9,580 nt of DNA, from positions 6,567-16,146 of the forward strand of contig DCMK01000036.1 in NCBI GenBank assembly GCA_002321395.1, given 5' to 3'. Below the pieces are notes generated by a model, which was not told the DNA's origin, did not search any database, and saw only the letters and a program-made list of their open reading frames with translations. Shown here piece by piece: positions 1-5,582 of this stretch. Numbering within the stretch: the first letter of the stretch is position 1; each line of letters opens with the position of its first letter. The position numbers were made by a program, and so were the translations under genes. Source of the stretch: Caryophanales bacterium UBA1624. Lineage in GTDB: Bacteria; Bacillota_I; Bacilli_A; RFN20; CAG-826.

Positions 1-1
1 G

Positions 2-349
2 GACGCGTATGAGAAGAACACCGGCCTTGTCATCATCGAGGAGTTCCGCCGCCGCAACAAAGGAAGGAAGAAAAAGGATGTCTTCCTCAACCTCCGCGGG
101 GAAAGGATCAGCAGGAACTACTTCTTCATGCAGGTGAAAAAATACGCCAAAGAAGCCGGGATCGATGCCTGCGTCTCCCCGCACACCCTCCGGCATTGCT
201 TCGCGACCCATCTGCTGGAGAAAGGGGCGGAGCTTCGCTCGGTTCAGGAGATGCTCGGCCACGCCCATCTTTCGACGACTCAGATCTACACCCATGTCTC
301 CGCCCGGCGCATTTTGGAGGCTTACGAACTCTATTCGAGCCGAAAATAG
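2..349 (+). CDS. xerD: Tyrosine site-specific recombinase, XerD-like (5' end outside window)
   Basis: This is the C-terminal 115 residues of a tyrosine recombinase; the frame is open to the left edge, so the start lies outside the window. The catalytic box is plain: H-x-x-R in HTLRH (His codon at 182, Arg at 191), the second histidine in LGHAHLST (codon at 260) and the nucleophilic tyrosine in TQIYTHV (codon 287-289). The stretch before it (VFLNLRGERISR, then QVKKYAKEAGI) fits XerC/XerD proteins. The first catalytic arginine and the beta-hairpin lysine would be upstream. XerC and XerD act as a heterotetramer at dif to resolve chromosome dimers. I call it XerD rather than XerC because deoB follows directly, as in the B. 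subtilis xerD(ripX)-drm order. A dif-like site lies 3.4 kb downstream. An integrase is less likely because the context is housekeeping. The family is sure; the subtype is inferred from synteny. Confidence 0.85.
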   Translation, partial: DAYEKNTGLVIIEEFRRRNKGRKKKDVFLNLRGERISRNYFFMQVKKYAKEAGIDACVSPHTLRHCFATHLLEKGAELRSVQEMLGHAHLSTTQIYTHVSARRILEAYELYSSRK

Positions 350-390
350 GCTATACTGAAAGGCCAAGGAAATTGGCGAGGCAAAATCCT

Positions 391-1602
391 ATGCAAGAAC
401 AAAAGCACCGCTTCAAGCGCATCTTCCTGATCGTCGCCGACTCCGCCGGCATCGGCGAGGAGCCCGACGCCGCCCTCTTCGGCGACTGTGGATCCAACAC
501 CTGGGCCCACGCAGGCGCCTCCGTCGGCGGGCTGAACGTCCCCCATATGGAGAAAATGGGGATCGGCACCCTGGACGACATCCCCGGAGTCATGAAAATC
601 GAAGACCACCCCCAGGCCTATTGTTTGGCTTGCCGCGAGACCAGCCGGGGGAAAGACACGATGACCGGCCACTGGGAGATGATGGGCATCGACACGGTCA
701 AACCCTTCCAGACCTTCACCGATACGGGCTTCCCCAAAGAGCTGATGGATGAGCTTCGTGAAAAGACCGGCCATGAGCTTTTGGGCAACTACGCCTCCTC
801 AGGGACCGTGATCTTGGAGGAACTCGGCGAAGAGCAGATCCGAAAAAACGCCCTGATCGTCTACACTTCCTCCGATTCCGTCCTCCAGATCGCCGCCAAC
901 GAAGACCATATGCCCCTTGAGGAGATCTACCGTTGCTGCCGCATCGCAAGGGAATTGACCATGCGCCCGGAATGGATGGTCGGGCGCGTCATCGCCCGCC
1001 CCTACATCGGCGAGAAGAAGGGCCAATTCAAGCGTGTGGGCGCCCACCGGCACGACTACACGGTCTCCCCGACCGGGGTCACCGCCTTGGACATCCTCAA
1101 CGACGCGGGCTTCACCGTCTCGGCGGTCGGGAAGATCAACGACATCTTCAACGGGGTCGGAATCAACCGGACCATCCATACGGCCAGCAACGAAGAAGGC
1201 ATGGACGAGGCGATCCGCCAGCTGAAAGAGGACGATTACACGGGCCTTTGCTTCGTGAACCTCGTCGAATTCGACAGCGAATACGGCCATCGCAGAAACC
1301 CCGTTGGCTATGCCAGGTGCCTAGAGGCCTTCGATCGGAGGGTCGGCGAATTCGTCTCCGCCATGAAAGATGACGATCTGCTCATGATCACCGCCGACCA
1401 CGGCAACGATCCGACTTTCCGCGGGACCGACCATACGCGGGAAAAGGTGCCCTTGCTCATCTATTCCCCCTCCTTCCGGAAAGGGAGGAAGCTTCCAGAG
1501 CAGCCGACCTTCGCGGTGATGGGGGGGACCATCCTCCGGAACTTCGGCCTCAAAAAGGATCCCTCGATGCTTGGAGGGGACTTGACGGACCTCCTGAAAT
1601 GA
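391..1602 (+). CDS. deoB: Phosphopentomutase
   Basis: A 403-residue protein, the usual DeoB length. It interconverts (deoxy)ribose 1-phosphate and 5-phosphate in cytoplasmic nucleoside salvage. It has the alkaline-phosphatase-fold metal and active-site motifs in order: VADSAGIG with Asp17; DTMTGHWE at residues 89-96, which holds the threonine region phosphorylated in the family; the GKINDIFNGVGI segment; EFDSEYGHRR with Asp295 and His300; ADHGND with Asp336 and His337; and DHTREKVP with Asp347 and His348. I chose ATG 391 because family homology starts at RIFLIVADSAGIG and GAGG (378-381) sits 9 nt upstream. An in-frame ATG at 196 would add 65 residues that only translate the recombinase gene in another frame. 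A TATACT hexamer at 352-357 could be a -10 box, but no good -35 accompanies it. A strong terminator follows, so deoB is probably expressed alone or with xerD. Confidence 0.95.
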   Translation: MQEQKHRFKRIFLIVADSAGIGEEPDAALFGDCGSNTWAHAGASVGGLNVPHMEKMGIGTLDDIPGVMKIEDHPQAYCLACRETSRGKDTMTGHWEMMGIDTVKPFQTFTDTGFPKELMDELREKTGHELLGNYASSGTVILEELGEEQIRKNALIVYTSSDSVLQIAANEDHMPLEEIYRCCRIARELTMRPEWMVGRVIARPYIGEKKGQFKRVGAHRHDYTVSPTGVTALDILNDAGFTVSAVGKINDIFNGVGINRTIHTASNEEGMDEAIRQLKEDDYTGLCFVNLVEFDSEYGHRRNPVGYARCLEAFDRRVGEFVSAMKDDDLLMITADHGNDPTFRGTDHTREKVPLLIYSPSFRKGRKLPEQPTFAVMGGTILRNFGLKKDPSMLGGDLTDLLK

Positions 1603-1607
1603 ACTCC

Positions 1608-1635
1608 AAAGCGCTCTTCCCGGAGCGCTTTTCTT
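1608..1635 (+). terminator. Rho-independent terminator after deoB
   Basis: A perfect 9-bp stem, AAAGCGCTC (1608-1616) with GAGCGCTTT (1623-1631), closes a 6-nt loop. It is followed by a T-rich run (TTTTCTTT, counting the last stem bases). It starts 5 nt after the deoB stop codon. Confidence 0.85.
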
Positions 1636-1683
1636 TCACTTGGCCCCAAAAAAAGGGATAATGGACGGGAAAGAGAAAAACTT

Positions 1684-2670
1684 ATGAAGAAAACATCCAT
1701 CGCCGCGCTCGCGCTCTTCCTCCTCGCCTCTTGCTCCGGCCCCACAAAAGAAGATAAGGGCGAGGCTTTTTCTTGGGTGACGCCGACCGGGGCGCCGACC
1801 CTGGCCTTCTATGACCAAGGCGACAATCCGAATTGGGTCAGCGCCAGCAACCCTTCGGAAGTCGTCGTCCCAAGCTTCGCCGCCAACGCTTACGATGGGA
1901 TCGTCTTCGACGGCGTTTCCGGTTTGACCATGATGGCCAAAAACGGCAAAGCCGCGAATTATAAGCTCGCCCGTTGGATCAATAACCTGGGCTTTTACCT
2001 CGTCTCCGTTTCCCATGCCAAGGAACAGATCGAAGCCTGGGACGCCTCTTGGACCGTCGATGCCTTCGTCAAGACCGGGAACGCCTCCCGTTGCCTTTTG
2101 TCTTTATCGGAGAGCCTTTGGGGCTGGGGCGACATTTCCTCTCAGGTCACCTATGAGGCCGGCTTGGACGCGGTGGTCAGCAACGTCCCGGCCAACGGGT
2201 ATGACTTCTATCTGCTCGCCGATCCCGCCTACACCAATTTGAAGAGCAAAATGGGCGATAAGCTCCATTTGATCTACGATCTCCAGGAAGAGTGGGGGAA
2301 AGCCCATGGAGGGGCGAAGATCCCAAGCGCGGCCCTTTTCCTGAATTCGGAAGGCCTTTCCGAGCGTGCCTCGGCCTATCAGAAGTTCCTGGAGGAAACC
2401 GACGAAAGGCTCAAAACCCTCGTCGATGCGCCGGAGAAAGCCAAAGCGGCATTGAAGGAATACGCGGAGGAAGACCCTTCCCACGTGGTCAATGGGGCTT
2501 TGCCGAAGTTCGGCATCGCCTCCTCAATCGTCGAGAACTTGCCGAGCCTTCAGTCCCATAACGCGTTCGGATTCGTGAGGGATGAGAACGCGGGAGAGGC
2601 CAAAGAAATCGCAAATTCCTTTTCTCAGGCCCTCGGCGGCCCTTCCTTTGGGGATGAATTCTTTTGCTGA
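1684..2670 (+). CDS. ABC-importer substrate-binding lipoprotein, NMT1/SsuA-like
   Basis: A 328-residue secreted lipoprotein. It has a Lys-rich start, a hydrophobic core and a lipobox LASC with the lipidated cysteine at residue 17, so the mature protein should be tethered outside the membrane. The mature part begins with a TPTGAPTLAFYDQG motif and later has YDFYLLADPAYTNL and LIYDLQEEWGK, which resemble the NMT1/SsuA/TauA-type periplasmic-binding fold for small organic substrates. The C-terminal third is rich in charged helices. The substrate cannot be read from sequence: aliphatic sulfonates, thiamine precursors and similar small molecules are all possible for this fold. The start is fixed by the signal peptide; the upstream purines (GGGAAAGAG, 8 nt before ATG) make only a modest ribosome site. 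Its stop shares one base with the start of the permease gene, so the two are co-translated. A GATAAT at 1657-1662 could be a -10 box, without a clear -35. Confidence 0.8.
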   Translation: MKKTSIAALALFLLASCSGPTKEDKGEAFSWVTPTGAPTLAFYDQGDNPNWVSASNPSEVVVPSFAANAYDGIVFDGVSGLTMMAKNGKAANYKLARWINNLGFYLVSVSHAKEQIEAWDASWTVDAFVKTGNASRCLLSLSESLWGWGDISSQVTYEAGLDAVVSNVPANGYDFYLLADPAYTNLKSKMGDKLHLIYDLQEEWGKAHGGAKIPSAALFLNSEGLSERASAYQKFLEETDERLKTLVDAPEKAKAALKEYAEEDPSHVVNGALPKFGIASSIVENLPSLQSHNAFGFVRDENAGEAKEIANSFSQALGGPSFGDEFFC

Positions 2671-3488
2671 TGGCCTTTCAGCGGATCCAAACAAAAACAG
2701 CCCGAGTGGCGTTTTCCATTATCGGTATTTTTTTCCTGTTTTTAGTTTGGTTCCTTTTCGCCTTTTTCCTTCGCCGAGGCGGGAACTTCGCCGTCCCTTA
2801 CCCCCATGAGACGTTCGCTTTGGCGTGCTCCTATCTTTTCGGGGCGGGAGCCGGTTCGACGTGGACGGCGATCTTTTGGACGCTGCTGCGGATTTTCATC
2901 GGCTTTTTGCTTTCCTTCGCGTTCGGATGCCTCTTAGGCGTCTTATCGGGCTTGTTCGCGTCCTTCTCCGCGTTCCTGAGGCCTTTGATCGCCGTCTTGA
3001 GGACGATTCCGACGGTCGCGGTGGTGCTGGGCTTGGTTTCCGTCTTGATGGGCGCGAAAGCCCATGCTTGGCTCAGTTGGATCCCCGTGGCCCTGACCTT
3101 CGTCGTTTCCTTCCCTTTGTATTACGAAGCCTTTCGGACGGGGATCCGTTCCGAGACGGAAGAGGTGAAGGATTCCTTGCGTTTGGAAGGGGCGGAAAGA
3201 AAACTTTTGAGCGTGATGGCGATTTATCTTCCGGATTCCAAGGATTTCATTTTGCTAAGCCTGTCTCAGAGCATCGGATTGTCCTTCAAAGTCTCCGTCA
3301 TGGCGGAGGTCCTTACGTCCAGCAGCGCGGGAAAGCTTGGGATCGGATCCCTCATTGCCTTATCCCGCCAAGTCGACGGCGGGCTGGAATCGATTCCCGC
3401 ATATTGTTTGATCGTCTTATTCCTCATGGCCTTGCTGGATTTGCCTTGCCTGATTGGGAAGGCGGTCCAACGGAAAGAGCACGAATAA
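2670..3488 (+). CDS. ABC transporter permease, SsuC/TauC-like (BPD_transp_1)
   Basis: A 272-residue integral membrane protein with about six hydrophobic segments: roughly residues 13-34, 69-95, 103-128, 134-151, about 195-215 and 245-263. The cytoplasmic coupling loop is recognisable at about 166-190 (KDSLRLEGAERK, then YLPDSKDF), matching the A..LGA...LP pattern of binding-protein-dependent permeases of the nitrate/sulfonate class. The chosen ATG at 2670 overlaps the preceding lipoprotein stop in a TGATG junction. An in-frame TTG at 2664 would add two residues and is less likely. With the lipoprotein it forms an importer. The expected third component, an ABC ATPase, is missing: a terminator follows 11 nt after the stop and no Walker A protein is in the window. 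It must use an ATPase encoded elsewhere, or one shared with another importer. Confidence 0.85.
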   Translation: MAFQRIQTKTARVAFSIIGIFFLFLVWFLFAFFLRRGGNFAVPYPHETFALACSYLFGAGAGSTWTAIFWTLLRIFIGFLLSFAFGCLLGVLSGLFASFSAFLRPLIAVLRTIPTVAVVLGLVSVLMGAKAHAWLSWIPVALTFVVSFPLYYEAFRTGIRSETEEVKDSLRLEGAERKLLSVMAIYLPDSKDFILLSLSQSIGLSFKVSVMAEVLTSSSAGKLGIGSLIALSRQVDGGLESIPAYCLIVLFLMALLDLPCLIGKAVQRKEHE

Positions 3489-3497
3489 AGGAAGGGT

Positions 3498-3524
3498 GGG
3501 AGCTTGAGCGTAAGCTCTTTTTTA
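3498..3524 (+). terminator. Terminator after the lipoprotein-permease pair
   Basis: GAGCTT (3500-3505) pairs with AAGCTC (3512-3517) across a 6-nt loop and is followed by six Ts (3518-3523). It ends plus-strand transcription before the dif-like site. Confidence 0.75.
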
Positions 3525-3678
3525 TTGACGAAGGAACGCGACGAGGAATATAGCGTCGACCGATGCGCGGAGACCGTTTCCTCCGATTGTAAAGAAGGAT
3601 TAGGGTAGGCTTTGAAGGAAGAGAGGAGTCGTTTTTTCCATAAATTGGCTACTAGTAGTTTTTTAGTATATGTGATTT

Positions 3679-3687
3679 TGTGGATAA
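3679..3687 (-). promoter_or_regulatory. DnaA-box 9-mer (TTATCCACA on the minus strand)
   Basis: TGTGGATAA on the plus strand is the exact reverse complement of the consensus DnaA box TTATCCACA. It lies in the AT-rich island, 76 bp from the dif-like site. It is a single site, not a cluster, and dnaA/dnaN are not nearby, so this is not an origin. A chance match in AT-rich DNA is possible. Confidence 0.45.
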
Positions 3688-3762
3688 ACCAAGTGTAATT
3701 AAAACGAAAACGATTCTTGTCATGTCCGAATTATAACGTTAAGAAGCCGTTTTTCTTAGTTT

Positions 3763-3790
3763 TGTTAACATAATAGACATTATGCGAAGT
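3763..3790 (-). other. dif: dif site: XerC/XerD chromosome-dimer resolution site
   Basis: Read on the minus strand the 28 bp are an 11-bp XerC-type arm ACTTCGCATAA (3790-3780), a 6-bp centre TGTCTA (3779-3774) and an 11-bp XerD-type arm TTATGTTAACA (3773-3763). The inner parts of the arms form the inverted repeat CATAAT/ATTATG. Against E. coli dif (arms GGTGCGCATAA and TTATGTTAAAT, centre TGTATA; from memory) 22 of 28 positions match, including all of CGCATAATGT and TTATGTTAA. Against B. subtilis dif (from memory) 21 of 28 match, including the outer ACTTC. The arm-spacer-arm geometry is exactly canonical. The context agrees: it is intergenic, between two convergent terminated operons, where gene orientation flips, in AT-rich DNA. 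A plasmid pdif copy is less likely given the housekeeping neighbours. Confidence 0.88.
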
Positions 3791-3854
3791 GCAATTTTTT
3801 TTGCCCTATTTTTGATTTTCCAAAAAGGAATGAAATCTACTAATTCAAGGAATT

Positions 3855-3879
3855 AAAAAAGCGGCTTCCGCCGCCTTTT
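3855..3879 (-). terminator. Terminator after rsfS, end of the yqeG operon
   Basis: On the minus strand GCGGC (3874-3870), a GGAA tetraloop and GCCGC (3865-3861) form a compact GC stem, followed by six Ts (3860-3855). A preceding AAAA (3879-3876) can extend the stem past one bulged base and could also let it work on the plus strand. It lies 19 nt after the rsfS stop. Confidence 0.8.
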
Positions 3880-3897
3880 GAATCTTGCACCGCTTCT

Positions 3898-4239
3898 TTA
3901 GGCTCGCTTGGATGTGACTTCTTTTTGAAGCAGCCCTTCCAGGTCGATTTCTTTTCGATTGACGTCTAAGAAGAGGTGCACGACGATCTCCCCTGCTTCA
4001 ACGATCATCCAACCGGATTCCGGGATGCCGTCCTTTTTGATGTCCGTAAATCCGGATTTCTCGAATTCTTCTTCGAGGCTTTCCGACAGAGCTCCCAAGT
4101 GGCGGATGTTGGTCGCGCTCGCCAAAACGTAATAGCTGGAGAAAGGGCTGAAGCCTTCCACGTCCACCACCGCGACATCCTCAGCTTTATGATCTTCGAG
4201 GACTTTCTTCGCGAGCGCGAGTTCTTTCAATTCTTTCAT
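3898..4239 (-). CDS. rsfS: Ribosomal silencing factor RsfS (YbeB/iojap family)
   Basis: A 113-residue protein of normal RsfS length. The family binds ribosomal protein uL14 on the 50S subunit and blocks subunit joining when nutrients are short. Family signatures are in order: EDVAVVDVEGFSPFSSYYVLASATNIRHLGAL (about residues 20-51; written here only as landmarks VVDVEG and YYVLASATN), then GWMIVEAGEIVVHLF (residues 76-90) and the DLEGLL end (99-104). The start ATG at 4239 has a clear ribosome site, AGGAG (4252-4248), which lies inside the last codons of the upstream gene; the gap to that gene's stop is only 4 nt. It is the last gene of the operon. B. subtilis continues with the yqeM methyltransferase gene, which is absent here. 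Confidence 0.93.
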   Translation of the reverse strand: MKELKELALAKKVLEDHKAEDVAVVDVEGFSPFSSYYVLASATNIRHLGALSESLEEEFEKSGFTDIKKDGIPESGWMIVEAGEIVVHLFLDVNRKEIDLEGLLQKEVTSKRA

Positions 4240-4243
4240 TGGT

Positions 4244-5278
4244 TCAATCTCCTAAGTAGTAGCGAAAGCATTCTTCCGTCAGCGGATTATCGACCTTGTA
4301 ACCCTTCTTCGTCAAGTAAGCCCGGTTCTCCTTCAAGACGGTCAGGAAGCCCTTCCGATAGTCTTCTAGGCATTCTTGGATCATCGCTCCGCTGTCATAG
4401 CCCCTCAAGGGGTCGATTTTGTCGGAGGCGTAGACGATCTTCCCCAAAGGAGACATCCCCTTCTTCCCCGTCGAATGGAATTCGATCGCGTCCAAGATCC
4501 CTTCGTCCTCAATCCCCAACTCCCTTTCGGCGAGGTATTTCCCGGTGAATTGATGGTAGCTCCAAGGCGGAAAGGACAGGTATTCGGGGAAACGCCCCTC
4601 CATGATGGATCGTTCCTCCTCCTGGGGGCAATGCTTCCCCAAATCATGGAAGATCCCTGCGATGTAGGCCCTCTCCGGCTTCTCCAGGCCATTGGATACG
4701 GCGATCCGATAGCAAAGGTGCGCGACCGAAAGGCTGTGCTGGAAGCGATGCTCGCTGGCGAGCTTTTTCTGCAGGTACCCCGCGTAGTACAACCGCTTCC
4801 ACTCGATGTAGGCCCACAGTTCGGGGCCGATCCCCGGGCAAGCGAGGTTCCTCGCTTTGCTGGGGCTAGGAGGAAGGGAAGAAAGAGAAAGAGGAACGGC
4901 CTCCCCGATCCTTTCTCCGCCCAAGAGATAAACGGTTCGTTCGGGATTGGGAGAAGCCAATAATCCTTTCTCCATTAAAAGGCGGTAGGTTTCCTTTTTC
5001 AGCAAAAGGGATGCGCGGCCGTTTTCTTCTTTCAGCGTTTCAAGCCAGGGTTTTGGGGAAAGAAGGGAGAGACTCCCCTTCCCAGCCAAATAGAGGCGGA
5101 GCATTTCCTCGCGCGAGGCCAAATCCGCACCAGGCTTCACGAGGAAGCGATCCGGGAGGGGGAGGAAGGCGACGTCCACCCCAAGCTTCGATCCGGCTTC
5201 TTGCGCGCAGCAAAAATCGCCCTCGGTCACCGGATCGAAGGGATCGATGTAGAAAAGGGCGTTGGTTCTTTCTTTCAT
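4244..5278 (-). CDS. NadD-like/YqeK fusion: Ap4A hydrolase (HD domain) with a degenerate NadD domain
   Basis: A 344-residue fusion of two genes that are separate and adjacent in B. subtilis. Residues about 6-168 align with NadD (nicotinate-mononucleotide adenylyltransferase) from the first strand to the terminal PELWAYIEWKRLYY, but the signature GG[ST]FDPxHxGH has become YIDPFDPVTEGD (residues 10-21). FDP is kept, the Gly pair is gone, and the last His is Asp21. The SSTxIR motif is at best SPSKAR (138-143), and the domain is shorter than normal. Residues about 170-344 are a complete YqeK HD domain: His181, His211-Asp212 (FHDLGK), His242, His268 (EFHSTGKKGMSPLGK) and Asp286 (SDKIDPLRG). YqeK of B. 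subtilis cleaves Ap4A to ADP. ATG 5278 is chosen because it overlaps the yhbY stop in ATGA, and homology starts there; the frame is open further upstream but only over yhbY and the yqeH end. Hydrolase activity is expected; NadD activity is doubtful. Confidence 0.9.
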   Translation of the reverse strand: MKERTNALFYIDPFDPVTEGDFCCAQEAGSKLGVDVAFLPLPDRFLVKPGADLASREEMLRLYLAGKGSLSLLSPKPWLETLKEENGRASLLLKKETYRLLMEKGLLASPNPERTVYLLGGERIGEAVPLSLSSLPPSPSKARNLACPGIGPELWAYIEWKRLYYAGYLQKKLASEHRFQHSLSVAHLCYRIAVSNGLEKPERAYIAGIFHDLGKHCPQEEERSIMEGRFPEYLSFPPWSYHQFTGKYLAERELGIEDEGILDAIEFHSTGKKGMSPLGKIVYASDKIDPLRGYDSGAMIQECLEDYRKGFLTVLKENRAYLTKKGYKVDNPLTEECFRYYLGD

Positions 5279-5568
5279 TCCGGAAGGACGATTTTGGGCA
5301 GTTTGCTCGATTTGCGGTACAAAACGGCAACTTTGCCGATGGTTTGCACCAATTCGGCCCCCGTTTTCTCCGCGAGAACGGATCCGGCTTCCTTCGAAGT
5401 AAGCGAGCAGGAAGGCAAAAGGCCGACTTTGATGAGCTCTTTGGCCTCCAAAGCCGCGTCGATTTGTTTGAGGAAAGCCTCGTCGATTTCGCCTTTGCCC
5501 AGCAAGTAGCGTTGGGAGATGCCGTTGGCGAGCCCCTTCAAGTAGCGTTTTTGATTTCCTTTTAGCAT
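5275..5568 (-). CDS. yhbY: Ribosome-associated RNA-binding protein, YhbY/CRS1 (CRM) domain
   Basis: A 97-residue single-domain protein, the usual length for YhbY (YqeI in B. subtilis). Landmarks are a basic N-terminus ending in KGLANGI (11-17), the KH-like GxxG loop LLGKGE (22-27), AALEAKELIKV (38-48) and the C-terminal IGKVAVLYR (77-85). The CRM domain binds structured RNA, and the bacterial protein associates with pre-50S ribosomes. AAGGA lies 10 nt before the ATG, in the 14-nt gap after yqeH. The stop overlaps the next start (ATGA), indicating translational coupling with the NadD-YqeK fusion. In B. subtilis aroE stands between yqeH and this gene; here it is absent. Confidence 0.93.
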   Translation of the reverse strand: MLKGNQKRYLKGLANGISQRYLLGKGEIDEAFLKQIDAALEAKELIKVGLLPSCSLTSKEAGSVLAEKTGAELVQTIGKVAVLYRKSSKLPKIVLPE

Positions 5569-5582
5569 GGTTGAGTGTCCTT

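Larger units (their letters stand above)
3489..3897. other. Convergent intergenic region with AT-rich island
   Basis: A 409-base stretch without a credible gene lies between a plus-strand and a minus-strand operon that face each other. Terminators stand at both ends. Positions 3525-3635 have mixed composition, a TTGACG...TATAGC pair and a small hairpin (CGGAG 3568-3572 with CTCCG 3581-3585), but no clear product. Positions 3636-3860 are strikingly AT-rich: I count 52 G or C in the 180 bases 3661-3840. Inside the island are a palindrome CTACTAGTAG (3649-3658), a perfect DnaA-box 9-mer, a hairpin TAAGAA/TTCTTA (3740-3758), a dif-like site, and a hairpin TTTTTG/CAAAAA (3809-3826). Confidence 0.8.

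Noticed and set aside
2..349. A phage or transposon integrase at an element boundary
   Set aside because: The sequence fits XerC/XerD and is followed by deoB as in B. subtilis; there are no attachment repeats or cargo genes.
196..390. Upstream in-frame extension of deoB to ATG 196
   Set aside because: It only translates the recombinase gene in another frame; DeoB homology and a GAGG ribosome site both fit ATG 391.
2825..3553. A 242-residue open frame overlapping the permease gene
   Set aside because: Arg/Gly-rich composition without motifs; it is the third-frame shadow of a gene whose membrane segments and coupling loop are clear.
3782..3856. A 24-codon reading frame with a hydrophobic start in the AT-rich island
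   Set aside because: Its start codon lies inside the dif-like site, there is no ribosome site, and it runs into the rsfS terminator.
3489..3897. A replication origin, because of AT-richness and a DnaA box
   Set aside because: There is only one box, no dnaA/dnaN/gidA neighbours, and converging rather than diverging gene orientation; a dif match points to the terminus.
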